Below the pieces are notes generated by a model that saw only the letters and a list, made by a program, of their open reading frames with translations, was not told where the DNA came from and ran no database searches. DNA of 43,765 nucleotides from Bacteroidales bacterium. Lineage in GTDB: Bacteria > Bacteroidota > Bacteroidia > Bacteroidales > P3. The stretch covers positions 1-43,765 of the forward strand of contig JAFXUY010000015.1 in assembly GCA_017524785.1 (NCBI GenBank), written 5' to 3'. The translations under genes were made by a program, and so were the position numbers. This document shows, in pieces, positions 34,701-41,583 of this stretch (position 1 is the first letter of the stretch; every line of letters begins with the position of its first letter).

Positions 34701-35033
34701 CAGTATGAGATTGCGCAGTTCGCCGGCCATTCGCTGCAGTTGCTCGCCGCTCACAGCCATACCGTCGTCGTTCAGTGCGTCGAGCACGTCGGCAGCTATG
34801 CCGCCACTGTGCGGCACCGCTGGCTTGCGGGCAATCTTGTCCAAATCGTTCAATATACGGTCCTTCATCTCGGCGGTGGCCTTCTTGGTGAAGGTGATAG
34901 CAAGGATGGAACGGAAACCCTCGTCCAGACGGTCCTCGCCCAGCGAGAATGCCATCTTCAGGTATTCCTTCACTAGCGTGTAAGTCTTGCCGGCCCCGGC
35001 AGATGCCTTGTAGACTATGAATGGTGTCGCCAT
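31761..35033 (-). CDS. UvrD-like helicase with C-terminal nuclease (AddA/RecB-like)
   Basis: A 1090-residue superfamily 1 helicase. Walker A ASAGAGKTYTL at 10-20; motif II LLIDEFQDTSVMQW in the middle of the first half; VVGDGKQSIYRFRQGD (motif III); MTIHKAKGLGRPVVLCLLP (motif V region); NMLYVALTRATEQLYLF (motif VI). The C-terminus has VDEEEERPKKQT, then a PD-(D/E)XK nuclease ending in ETWVVDFKTGEHLDSYSEQVQRY. The combination matches AddA/RecB enzymes that process double-strand breaks for recombination. The AddB-like partner is not in the window. Start at 35033 is right next to the radical SAM gene (8-base gap). Confidence 0.93.
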   Translation of the reverse strand: MATPFIVYKASAGAGKTYTLVKEYLKMAFSLGEDRLDEGFRSILAITFTKKATAEMKDRILNDLDKIARKPAVPHSGGIAADVLDALNDDGMAVSGEQLQRMAGELRNLILHRYSDLSVSTIDSFMHRIVRTFAHDLGQPANFEVTTEQQKLLEEAVASIMSKAGTAGNEDLTDVLKTFADSRMEDGKGYRLDYEIENLGKQLFREDADERLGQLATLELKDFKTIRQHLVAEKKKMEAAMRAKGSEMLAMLNAAGLDVDTAAGKSRGYYNYYVKMSNGKMEEASKSVVDAFENGAFTVAKCPPALAASVDAMRPQLVAKYEEISQLMDDAIRRCNTCDILCRDIYSLAVLNMLDKEMHHYSHDNDIVHMSDFNKVINAVVEDEENPAPFVYERLGNRYRHLLIDEFQDTSVMQWHNLVPLVENGVSQGMESLVVGDGKQSIYRFRQGDVQQFVRLPHVDGMKHHGQSLSMPGNYIVKNIEYNRRSAEAIVTFNNELFSFLAREVYVDNPMVQSIYIGRDNNGDLLPELHEELRQKKHKKIKGHVEVNFVAKADADEAGFQDVNEAIYDGIMRTIQRLKQRCGYAYKDMVILTRTNAEIAEIGRYMMQHSDVPQTSTESFYLVESHAVMAVIAALRLLHNQADRTAEADLAYRLAALGIDGGQWSAQTDQWADMMVRQVNDSAVKQLNLAYLASLDLYDCCEEIVRELKLDGIDTLYVSSLLNYVANFTAHHRQDVGEFLQWFEESNRDSGDMRRRLSSSTPEEIDAVQLMTIHKAKGLGRPVVLCLLPAKNKRSSKLWVDVPPVLTEGDGPSLPTAFVELSDRKSIFDDVRRNDVMMSEVDSLNMLYVALTRATEQLYLFCPDPTDIKTKSQKELDERLAADRRYPAMLYRFVNEKGYDCGDELFVHPVDEEEERPKKQTTVRRLSYADWTERVLIASPSEGALTPLQAEKIRFGNYAHDLLAGVRHSGEVEEAIARFAATSMATDDEMHRLADLARRAVNDPSARRFFDPAYEVKNECEIAIDGHRERPDRVVFTPDETWVVDFKTGEHLDSYSEQVQRYCTALRQMGYPNVSGWLLYLEPNVEVEAV

Positions 35034-35041
35034 GGCCGAGT

Positions 35042-35815
35042 TTAGTTGTCTTCCACTGCTCCTTTTATCTGCACCTTAGTGATGCCCTCGTCTATGATGG
35101 GCTGCACAAGTGCCTTCATCTCCTGCGGACTGAACTTTCGTAGACCCTGCATAGGTGTGGCGCGATCGATGGTGTATACCATCCACTCGCGGGGACGCAG
35201 GAGACGCACAATATCCATCATTCCGCCTACTACTTCGGCACTCGATGAGTCAAACCCATTGCCTTGCAGCATGCAGGTCTGCAACACGAAATTGCCGTCG
35301 AACCTCTTTAACGCCTCGATGACGCGCTTCACGTCATAACCAGGGGCAGGCATGTTTATCTTCTCTATCAACTCGTTGGTAGGTGCATCGATTTTCATTA
35401 TGGGGTTGTCGACCTTGTGCAGGGCCTCGAACACCTGCGGTACATGCACTCGTGTGGCATTACTCAGCACACTGACCTTCGCATTGGGATAGTATTCGTC
35501 ACGCAGACGCAGCGTATCGTCTATTATCTGTGGGAATTCAGGGTTCAGCGTAGGCTCGCCATCTCCGCTGAAAGTGATGCTGTCCACCGGTGTGCCTTCC
35601 TTGGCCAACTCGACGAGCTTGCGTTCCAAATCGGTGCGCACCTTCTCGGCCGTTGGCAGCACGGTGTCGTCGCGCCCGTCGCGGTTCCAGCCGCACTCAC
35701 AATAGATGCAGTCGAAATTGCATATCTTGCCCTTCTCGGGCAGCAGGTTGATGCCGAGCGAACTGCCGAGTCGCCGGCTGAAAATAGGTCCAAAAACAGT
35801 TTCTTCGCGTATCAT
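35042..35815 (-). CDS. Radical SAM protein
   Basis: 257 residues with the iron-sulphur motif CNFDCIYC (Cys32, Cys36, Cys39; CX3CX2C) that binds the 4Fe-4S cluster used to cleave S-adenosylmethionine. FSGDGEPTLNPEFPQII (about 85-101) is the SAM-binding GGE-like region, and LSNATRV and MKIDAP strands follow. It has no extra C-terminal cluster domain. It resembles the stand-alone COG0731-like family found next to varied genes; the substrate is unknown. It lies between the small membrane protein (21-base gap) and the helicase (8-base gap), so the three are likely one transcript. Confidence 0.92.
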   Translation of the reverse strand: MIREETVFGPIFSRRLGSSLGINLLPEKGKICNFDCIYCECGWNRDGRDDTVLPTAEKVRTDLERKLVELAKEGTPVDSITFSGDGEPTLNPEFPQIIDDTLRLRDEYYPNAKVSVLSNATRVHVPQVFEALHKVDNPIMKIDAPTNELIEKINMPAPGYDVKRVIEALKRFDGNFVLQTCMLQGNGFDSSSAEVVGGMMDIVRLLRPREWMVYTIDRATPMQGLRKFSPQEMKALVQPIIDEGITKVQIKGAVEDN

Positions 35816-35836
35816 GTATGATTGTATTTGCTTGAT

Positions 35837-36415
35837 TTATTCTTCTTCGTCCATCTCACCAGGGGCATTGCGGAAGAGAAACAGCAGCGCCACCAGCACG
35901 GCCGACAGCACCCCTACCAAGGCGACAGCCATAGGGCTGTATGTCCGCAAAACTATCGGCAGCATGATATTGATTGCCAGCGGCACCACGATGTAGAGCA
36001 CCATGATTGTGCCAAGAGGCTTCACACCGTCGTGGAACAGCCTCACCGTCGCCACGATGCCCAATACAAACATCAAGAATCCGAAGGCACTACTCACAGC
36101 CACCTCCGTACCTCCTCCAATCTGGAGGAATTGCTGCAACAGAGAGTAGACGGCATACAACAGCAGCACAATGAAGAAGATGAGGAAGATCGTCGACTTG
36201 CGTTCTTGCCATTGCGCAATGTGCCAGATGCGCCAGATGGCCCACAGCACCACAGCATTATACAGCACACTGGAGACAATGGAACAGATCCTAGAGGCCG
36301 TCGTCGTATCGAGCGCAGTGTCTCCAATGAGGGCCATAACCACTCTGACAAGCGCTAGCAGCAATGGCACTGCCGCCACTGCCCACTCCCATGGTTTCAA
36401 ATCCTTAAAATTCAT
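35837..36415 (-). CDS. Small polytopic membrane protein, unknown function
   Basis: 192 residues with about six hydrophobic helices (WAVAAVPLLLALVRVVMAL, VLYNAVVLWAIWRIW, IFLIFFIVLLLYAVYSLL, AFGFLMFVLGIVATVRLF, and two near the end) and an acidic C-terminus (GEMDEEE). I do not recognise a named family. It is the first gene of the set running to the helicase, preceded by a possible -7 element at 36446-36453. Confidence 0.8.
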   Translation of the reverse strand: MNFKDLKPWEWAVAAVPLLLALVRVVMALIGDTALDTTTASRICSIVSSVLYNAVVLWAIWRIWHIAQWQERKSTIFLIFFIVLLLYAVYSLLQQFLQIGGGTEVAVSSAFGFLMFVLGIVATVRLFHDGVKPLGTIMVLYIVVPLAINIMLPIVLRTYSPMAVALVGVLSAVLVALLFLFRNAPGEMDEEE

Positions 36416-36445
36416 ATTTGCGAGATGTCATTTGTTTTCAGATTG

Positions 36446-36453
36446 CAAAAATA
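36446..36453 (-). promoter_or_regulatory. Possible -7 element for the small membrane protein
   Basis: TATTTTTG on the minus strand matches TAnnTTTG, about 31 bases upstream of the start. No TTG was found at the expected -33 position, so this is weaker than the other promoters. Confidence 0.45.
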
Positions 36454-36483
36454 CTCATAATTATCCATCCGAAGAGAAAAAAG

Positions 36484-38505
36484 TTATTCCACCGTGACCT
36501 TTGCCACAAAGCCTCCACCAGAGGCCATGTGGATTTTTATATTGGGAAGCCTAGCCTGCAATGTTTCGTGGCGGTAGTCGCTGCCGCGACGGTGGGCATT
36601 GGTGCCGTCGGTATAGAGTTCGACTGTGTAATTGTCACCGATGTTCAGGTCGACAGCCGGCAGAGTAATCTCCACATCGCGTTCCGTCCAGTTGGTGATG
36701 CCGCCGATATACCATGTGTTGCCTTTGCGCCGGGCGGTGACGATATATTCGCCCACCTCGCCTTGCAGCACCCTCGTCTCGTCCCACACCGTGGGTATCT
36801 CGGCCACGAAGCGTGTGTAGTCAGGTTCCTTTTCATAATGTGTCGGGGAGTCGCAGAGCATGTTGAGCGGCGACTCGAGCACAATGTACAGCGCCAGCTG
36901 GTGACAACGAGAGCCTTGGCTCATGGGCTCCATCCAACATGGGTGATAGTTCCATTTGCCGCCGTTGAGCATGGCCCCCTGTGTATAGTCCATCGGACCA
37001 GCGACCTGACGGATAAAGGGTATCTCGGTGTCATACCGCATCTGGTCCACCGTCGTGGGAGCCCACTTCATCTGCTCCAGTCCAAAGACACCTTCGAAGT
37101 TGAGCACGTTGGGGTAAGTGCGCGTGAAACCTGCAGGCTTGAAGGCACCGTGAAAATCAACCACCAGATGGTACTTGGCGCAGGTCTCAGCTGTGCGGCG
37201 GTAGAAGTCGGTAACTATCTGGTCGTCGCGGTCCATGAAGTCGACTTTGAACCCTTTGACTCCCATCTCGCTGTAGTGACGGCAGACGCGCTCCATATCA
37301 CGGTCGAAGGCGTAGTAGCCGGCCCAAAGGATGATGCCCACACTGCGCTCCTTGGCATAGTTCACCAACATCGGTAGGTCAATCTCCGGCACCACCTGGA
37401 ATAGGTCGGCCTTGCCATTCACAGCCCAACCCTCGTCCAGGATGACATATTCGATACCGTAGCGCGAGGCAAAGTCGATGTAGTACTTGTAGGTGTCATT
37501 GTTGACGCCCGCTTCAAAGTCGACGCCGCTGATGTTAAAGCAGTTCCACCAATCCCACGCCACCTTGCCGGGCTTTATCCAACTCACATCGTCCACCCTC
37601 GACGGCTCGCCCAGCAGATAGCTCATATTGTTCATGGCTATTTCAGTGTCGGTGCCAACCATCATGATACGCCAGGGGAACACCTTGCTCTTGTCCATCT
37701 CGGCGATATAGTCCTCGCGCTCCTTCACCAGCAGTTGCAGGTTGTTGTGCCCTCCCTGCTCCACGCGCCGGGGCAGTGGGGCGTGCTCGCCTGTGAGCCA
37801 CGGCATTGATGGCTCACCATGTAAATAGAGGCCGGGGTAGTTCAACAGCGACGATTCTGTGATGCACATTTTAACGCCGTGAGGGCCATGTATAAGAAGC
37901 GGCAGGAAGCAGAGACGTCGTGGGTCGAGTTGCGAAAGTGGCAGAGTGGTGTACTGATTTTCAAATGACGAACTGTATTGTGTAGTTAAGTCTGTGGAAT
38001 CGAAATTGGTGACATAGGGTGCGGTGGCAGTCCAGTCGTCCGAGAAGTTATACTCTATATGTTCACTGTATACCTTGCCAGGATTACCCTCCCAAACGAA
38101 GCGAAAGGCTACGCCCTCATTATAATTACGGAAGACGACACACAACCCCTCTTTCAGTTGAAGTGTCAATTCATTACAGTGGTTGCGCATGGTTTTCTGC
38201 CGCGAAAAAGGCGATGCAACAATCTCATCTATGGTGCGACGTGTCGCTTTTTTTACCGTCAGTGTTTTGGTTAGGTCCTTTCTTAAGTCGGTAGGATTCT
38301 CCTGTCGAGTGAAGCTCATCAAAACCTGCGACTGCCCTATCAGCATCTCTCCGTCAAAGACCACATCGTATGCCATCTTGCCGTCTCCGGTAACTATGTG
38401 CGCCACCAACCGCCCGTCGGGCGAAGCCAACGTATACTCCTTCTTCTGCGCCGCAGCTGTCATACCCAACGCCAGCACCATCAATATCAAAAATATCCTC
38501 TTCAT
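36484..38505 (-). CDS. Glycoside hydrolase family 97
   Basis: A 673-residue enzyme with signal peptide MKRIFLILMVLALGMTAAAQ. An N-terminal beta-sandwich (about 22-290) precedes a TIM barrel (about 300-560): KVAWDWWNCFNISGVDFE, YVILDEGWAV, GIILWAGYYAFDRDM, GVKGFKVDFMDRDDQ and LVVDFHGAFKPAGFTRT. A C-terminal sandwich follows. GH97 contains SusB-type inverting alpha-glucosidases and retaining alpha-galactosidases; both are calcium-dependent. An aspartate in KVDFM would suit the retaining group, but I have not aligned it. No SusC/SusD pair lies nearby, so it is not in an obvious utilisation locus. It has its own strong promoter at 38526-38559. Confidence 0.93.
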   Translation of the reverse strand: MKRIFLILMVLALGMTAAAQKKEYTLASPDGRLVAHIVTGDGKMAYDVVFDGEMLIGQSQVLMSFTRQENPTDLRKDLTKTLTVKKATRRTIDEIVASPFSRQKTMRNHCNELTLQLKEGLCVVFRNYNEGVAFRFVWEGNPGKVYSEHIEYNFSDDWTATAPYVTNFDSTDLTTQYSSSFENQYTTLPLSQLDPRRLCFLPLLIHGPHGVKMCITESSLLNYPGLYLHGEPSMPWLTGEHAPLPRRVEQGGHNNLQLLVKEREDYIAEMDKSKVFPWRIMMVGTDTEIAMNNMSYLLGEPSRVDDVSWIKPGKVAWDWWNCFNISGVDFEAGVNNDTYKYYIDFASRYGIEYVILDEGWAVNGKADLFQVVPEIDLPMLVNYAKERSVGIILWAGYYAFDRDMERVCRHYSEMGVKGFKVDFMDRDDQIVTDFYRRTAETCAKYHLVVDFHGAFKPAGFTRTYPNVLNFEGVFGLEQMKWAPTTVDQMRYDTEIPFIRQVAGPMDYTQGAMLNGGKWNYHPCWMEPMSQGSRCHQLALYIVLESPLNMLCDSPTHYEKEPDYTRFVAEIPTVWDETRVLQGEVGEYIVTARRKGNTWYIGGITNWTERDVEITLPAVDLNIGDNYTVELYTDGTNAHRRGSDYRHETLQARLPNIKIHMASGGGFVAKVTVE

Positions 38506-38525
38506 TTCATCATTTTTTTAAAATG

Positions 38526-38559
38526 CAAAAGTACGAATAAAAAAGCATATCCACAACAA
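38526..38559 (-). promoter_or_regulatory. Bacteroidetes-type promoter for the GH97 gene
   Basis: Minus strand: TTG at 38556-38554 (or 38559-38557), about 20 bases, then TACTTTTG at 38533-38526. The ATG at 38505 is only about 20 bases past the -7 element, so the leader is very short. Confidence 0.8.
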
Positions 38560-38574
38560 GAAAAAGCACTTATT

Positions 38575-38605
38575 TTTGTCGATTATAAAAATGTTCGTAT
38601 TTTTG
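38575..38605 (+). promoter_or_regulatory. Bacteroidetes-type promoter facing the tRNA gene
   Basis: TTTG at 38575-38578, 19 bases, TATTTTTG at 38598-38605: a full match. It is divergent from the GH97 promoter. No convincing protein gene lies downstream before the oppositely oriented tRNA. Confidence 0.7.
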
Positions 38606-38611
38606 CAGTCA

Positions 38612-38730
38612 GAAATCAACTTGATATGAACGATAGCAAAGCTTACAAAAGATACCTCTACAGCATTGGGGCGGCGGTCGTTCCGGGCAGACCCTCGTGG
38701 CACTCTATGCAGATTTGGAATATAAAAACA
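38612..38730 (+). other. Short promoter-led region with no clear gene (possible small RNA or gene remnant)
   Basis: It starts about 7 bases after a full promoter. An ATG at 38626 opens a frame beginning MNDSKAYKRYLYSIGAAV that then runs into low-quality sequence through the antisense of the tRNA. A second frame from about 38665 reads GGGRSGQTLVALYADLEYKN, which looks more protein-like, so a frameshifted remnant is possible. I cannot assign a function. Confidence 0.35.
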
Positions 38731-38754
38731 AAAAGCCTCCATTTGAGGAGGCTT
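38725..38754 (-). terminator. Terminator of tRNA-Val(CAC)
   Basis: Stem aagcctcc/ggaggctt (38733-38740 with 38747-38754), loop of 6, followed on the minus strand by a T-rich tract. It starts 4 bases past the tRNA 3' end. Confidence 0.88.
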
Positions 38755-38757
38755 GCG

Positions 38758-38832
38758 TGGTCTGTGGGAGATTCGAACTCTCGACCTCTTCCGTGTGAAG
38801 GAAGCGCTCTAAACCAACTGAGCTAACAGACC
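38758..38832 (-). tRNA. tRNA-Val (anticodon CAC)
   Basis: 75 bases including the discriminator A; CCA not encoded. Acceptor GGTCTGT/ACAGACC, D-arm TAGCTCAGTTGGTTTAGAGC, anticodon arm CTTCC-TTCACAC-GGAAG with CAC at positions 34-36 (reads GUG), and T-loop TTCGAAT. The T-stem GAGAG/CTCCC has one A-C mismatch. It has its own promoter and terminator. Confidence 0.93.
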
Positions 38833-38865
38833 AAAATCGTACTTTCCATCTGTCGAAAGCGGGTG

Positions 38866-38896
38866 CAAAAGTACAAACATTTTTTGACACGGCAAA
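38866..38896 (-). promoter_or_regulatory. Promoter of tRNA-Val(CAC)
   Basis: Minus strand: TTTTG ending at 38893, 19 bases, TACTTTTG at 38873-38866. The same gtgcaaaagtaca context occurs upstream of the second tRNA. Confidence 0.82.
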
Positions 38897-38909
38897 ATTT
38901 TTCTTCAAA

Positions 38910-39641
38910 ATGAAGGATAAAAAACGAGGACTCACTCACACACAAACCATTGGTATCATCTGGTTATCAATAGCATTACTAGTAGTCGCCGGAGCATTGT
39001 TTTTTTATAGTCACAGTGGTCTGCAGCAGATTCGAACCGACAATTCCGACAGTTCCCAAATGACAATTTTGACCCAAAAAGAAGACTCCGTATACCGTTC
39101 CCGCAGAAGTAACAGCGCAGCAAACTATATATCAGCCAATTCGCGTCCAAAAAGCACTTCACCGGCAGAGCTGCGGCACTTCGACAGCACCTTCTACAGC
39201 AACACCTCCCCTGCCCCGCGGCGACAACCACTGACGGTGGAACTCAACAGCGCCGACACCCTGACCCTGCAACTGCTGAACGGCATCGGACCTGCCTACG
39301 CCCGACGCATAGTGCGCTACCGCGAGCGCTTAGGAGGATTTACTTCCACCGACCAACTGCTTGAGGTCTACGGCTTCACGCCCGAACTGCTGGCACACAT
39401 CGCACCTCACCTGACTCTCGACTCCCGTGCGATACATCGATTGCCGATAAACACAATTGAGTTGAAGCAGCTCATCAAACATCCATACATAGAATATTAT
39501 CAGGCACGCGATATTGTAAAGCTGCGCAATAGCGGTGTACGCTTTCTCACTGCCGACGACCTGCGGGCCATTCCTTCGATGGCCGACAGCACACTCGAGC
39601 GCATGCTACCATACATCGATTTTGCACCCGGTGCAGAATAA
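38910..39641 (+). CDS. Helix-hairpin-helix membrane protein (ComEA-like)
   Basis: 243 residues. One membrane helix at about 15-34 (IGIIWLSIALLVVAGALFFY) precedes an unstructured Ser/Arg/Asn-rich stretch (about 40-105). Two helix-hairpin-helix units follow: VELNSADTLTLQLLNGIGPAYARRIVRYRERLGGF (about 108-142) and a second around NTIELKQLIKHPYIEYYQARDIVKLRN. ComEA-type proteins bind incoming double-stranded DNA in natural transformation. A ComEC homologue lies 1.9 kb downstream, which supports a DNA-uptake role but does not prove it. The ATG at 38910 follows the tRNA promoter region. Confidence 0.9.
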   Translation: MKDKKRGLTHTQTIGIIWLSIALLVVAGALFFYSHSGLQQIRTDNSDSSQMTILTQKEDSVYRSRRSNSAANYISANSRPKSTSPAELRHFDSTFYSNTSPAPRRQPLTVELNSADTLTLQLLNGIGPAYARRIVRYRERLGGFTSTDQLLEVYGFTPELLAHIAPHLTLDSRAIHRLPINTIELKQLIKHPYIEYYQARDIVKLRNSGVRFLTADDLRAIPSMADSTLERMLPYIDFAPGAE

Positions 39642-39709
39642 AAAAGATAATCCGCACCACAATAAACAACCTCGCAATACGTTTTTCAACCAATAATGCA
39701 CGAACCGAT

Positions 39710-40264
39710 ATGTTAGGAGAAGAGAAACAATGGGTGGCGGTGATGACCCAACCTGGAAGAGAGACCTGTGTTGCAAAACGCTTCGAGGTTGACGACGACC
39801 CTCATGGGCAAAAACCAATCGACTATTACCTGCCCATGCTGTCTGTGCGCGACAAACGCTGCAAAACAGACATGCAAGAGAAGCCCATGTTTCCTTGCTA
39901 CATCTTCGCACATATCGACAAAAAACAGATACTTGCCACGCGCTCCACTAAGGGGGTCATTCTCATCGTCACCAACCGTCACGAAATCATCACCATGCGC
40001 GACAGCGAGATTGATGCTATCCGCCGCTTTGAGGCCACACAGCGTAACTTCCAAATAAGGGAGACCGCCAAGCTGGTGAAAGGTGCCCGCACAAAAATAC
40101 TCAGCGGCGAATTCGCAGGCCTCGAAGGGGTGTTGGTGAAGGGCGAGAAAGATGGCAACTTCGCCATCAACATCGAGGTGATGAACACTTCGTTCCTGGT
40201 ACACATTAAACGCTCCGAGCTCCGTCCAGTCGATGAGGAGGCAACCGAAGATGAGACAAAATAA
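39710..40264 (+). CDS. UpxY-type NusG paralogue (transcription antiterminator)
   Basis: 184 residues. An N-terminal NGN domain (KQWVAVMTQPGRETCVAKRF, then IDYYLPMLSVRDKR and MFPCYIFAHID) and a C-terminal KOW domain (LVKGARTKILSGEFAGLEGVLV). UpxY/LoaP-type paralogues of NusG bind RNA polymerase at leader sites and stop premature termination, usually within the capsule or secondary-metabolite operon they head. Here there is no such operon: the gene is followed at once by a hairpin and a tRNA. It may act at a distant locus, or be left over from a lost operon. It is not the housekeeping NusG, which is usually next to ribosomal-protein genes. Confidence 0.88.
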   Translation: MLGEEKQWVAVMTQPGRETCVAKRFEVDDDPHGQKPIDYYLPMLSVRDKRCKTDMQEKPMFPCYIFAHIDKKQILATRSTKGVILIVTNRHEIITMRDSEIDAIRRFEATQRNFQIRETAKLVKGARTKILSGEFAGLEGVLVKGEKDGNFAINIEVMNTSFLVHIKRSELRPVDEEATEDETK

Positions 40265-40289
40265 GAGAGGCAACCATGCGGTTGCCTCT
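40264..40289. terminator. Bidirectional terminator between NusG-like gene and tRNA
   Basis: Ten-base stem agaggcaacc/ggttgcctct (40266-40275 with 40280-40289), loop atgc, T-rich on the plus side, T-rich on the minus side through cttattttgt. It serves the plus-strand NusG paralogue (stop 40264) and the minus-strand tRNA. Confidence 0.9.
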
Positions 40290-40296
40290 TTCTGTG

Positions 40297-40371
40297 TGAT
40301 CTGCACAAGATTTGAACTTGTGACCTCTTGCCTGTCAAGCAAGCGCTCTAAACCAACTGAGCTAGCAGATC
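40297..40371 (-). tRNA. tRNA-Val (anticodon GAC)
   Basis: 75 bases with discriminator A, CCA not encoded. Acceptor GATCTGC/GCAGATC, D-arm TAGCTCAGTTGGTTTAGAGC identical to the first tRNA, anticodon arm CTTGC-TTGACAG-GCAAG with GAC at 34-36 (reads GUC and GUU), T-arm ACAAG-TTCAAAT-CTTGT fully paired. Confidence 0.95.
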
Positions 40372-40393
40372 ATTTTCTTGCGATTTGCGGGTG

Positions 40394-40424
40394 CAAAAGT
40401 ACACACTTTTTTTAAACCGACAAA
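40394..40424 (-). promoter_or_regulatory. Promoter of tRNA-Val(GAC)
   Basis: Minus strand: TTTG at 40424-40421, 19 bases, TACTTTTG at 40401-40394; same -7 as the other tRNA promoter. Confidence 0.82.
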
Positions 40425-40444
40425 ATATTTTTTCATATTTTTTG

Positions 40445-40452
40445 TATCTTTG
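40445..40452 (+). promoter_or_regulatory. -7 element upstream of the DUF2147 gene
   Basis: TATCTTTG, a full TAnnTTTG match, 20 bases before the ATG at 40473. The -33 region is a T-run without a clear TTG. Confidence 0.65.
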
Positions 40453-40472
40453 CACCTTTAAACAGCATAAAT

Positions 40473-40940
40473 ATGAAGTATATAAAATTTATAACAGCAC
40501 TGATTATCACCCTATTCTGTACGCATGCCGTAACAGCTCAGAATGTGCTCAACAATCGTGCCGACAACATCGTAGGAAGCTACGAAGGTGTACAGGAAGG
40601 TTATAAATTCAAGGCAAAAATCGTAAAATTGACCGACGGCACCTACCGCGGACAGGTCTTTTGGATGGAAAACGACCGCGACGCACAGGGAAACAAGCTG
40701 TTAGACACCAAAAATCCCGACCGCAGCCTACGCTCCACACCCGCCGACCGTGTGGTGCTTTTCTCTGGCCTGACCTACGACGACAAGCGTCATGAATGGA
40801 ACGGCTGCAAGATATACGACCCCATACGCGGCATTCGCGCCAAGATGGTCGCCTCATTCACCGCCGACGGCCAGCTGCGCATCAAAGGCTCCCTGCTAGG
40901 CATCAGCGAGTCCGTATATTGGAAACCCTTAACCCGATAA
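40473..40940 (+). CDS. DUF2147 secreted protein
   Basis: 155 residues with signal peptide MKYIKFITALIITLFCTHAV, cleaved near TAQ. The rest matches the DUF2147 beta-barrel pattern: IVGSYEGVQEGYKFKAKIVK, GTYRGQVFWMENDRDAQGN, LLDTKNPD and GCKIYDPIRG, then MVASFTADGQLRIKGSLLG and a final VYWKPL. The family is periplasmic; its ligand is unknown. A -7 element lies just upstream. It precedes the nitroreductase by 4 bases, so the two (and probably ComEC) form one transcript. Confidence 0.92.
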   Translation: MKYIKFITALIITLFCTHAVTAQNVLNNRADNIVGSYEGVQEGYKFKAKIVKLTDGTYRGQVFWMENDRDAQGNKLLDTKNPDRSLRSTPADRVVLFSGLTYDDKRHEWNGCKIYDPIRGIRAKMVASFTADGQLRIKGSLLGISESVYWKPLTR

Positions 40941-40944
40941 ACAT

Positions 40945-41583
40945 ATGGCAGACAACTATCTTGAGAAACGCTATGAAGAGACTCTCGGCAGCAACAAGCC
41001 CAAAATAAAGAGAATAGGACACACTGTCGACGAACTGCTGACCAAAAACCGCAGCACCCGCGGCTACAACAAGAACTATGTGGTGAGCCGCGCCGAGCTG
41101 GAGCGCATCGTAGGCGTATGCACACGCATCCCGTCGGGCTGCAACCAGCAGACCCTGCGCTTCTTCCTTGTCACCAAAGATACCGGCGCCGACCGTGTGC
41201 TGCCACTCGTCAAAATGGGCGCCGCACTGCCCGAACTGCACCTACCATTCCCCGGCACCGAACCCGAGGCATTCATCATCTGCTGCTCGGTGGCAGCGGA
41301 ATCAAAGCTGGTGGATATCGACCTCGGCATAGCCCTGCAGAGCATGGCGCTCAAGACCGTGGAAATGGGACTCAACTGTCTGATGATCGGAGCTTTCAAC
41401 CGCGAGAAACTGCGCGACGAGTTCGACCTGCCTTACGAACCGTTGATGCTTCTCGCCGTGGGCAAAGGTGCAGAACACATCGAGCTGGTACCCACCGATG
41501 CCGACGCGCCACGCGCCTACTACCGTCGCGACGGCATACATTATGTCCCCAAGGTGCGTCTCGCCGAGCTTATAATAAATTGA
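40945..41583 (+). CDS. Nitroreductase-family flavoprotein
   Basis: 212 residues. RSTRGYNKNYVVSRAELERI (FMN-phosphate binding Arg/Ser region) near the N-terminus, IPSGCNQQTLRFFLVT, DIDLGIALQSMALKTVEMGLNCLMIG, and PYEPLMLLAVGKGAE at the FMN-binding end. Such enzymes use NAD(P)H to reduce nitro compounds, quinones or other flavin-accessible substrates; some in the family have other roles. Its stop codon TGA shares one base with the ATG of ComEC (TGATG at 41581-41585), so the two are translationally coupled. Confidence 0.92.
   Translation: MADNYLEKRYEETLGSNKPKIKRIGHTVDELLTKNRSTRGYNKNYVVSRAELERIVGVCTRIPSGCNQQTLRFFLVTKDTGADRVLPLVKMGAALPELHLPFPGTEPEAFIICCSVAAESKLVDIDLGIALQSMALKTVEMGLNCLMIGAFNREKLRDEFDLPYEPLMLLAVGKGAEHIELVPTDADAPRAYYRRDGIHYVPKVRLAELIIN

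Noticed and set aside
38626..38826. 66-residue ORF starting MNDSKAYKRY
   Set aside because: It runs through the tRNA terminator and the antisense of the tRNA. Kept only as an uncertain transcribed region.
41118..41582. 155-codon N-terminal extension of ComEC
   Set aside because: It is the alternative frame of the nitroreductase gene; the ATG at 41583 overlaps that gene's stop by one base, the expected coupling.
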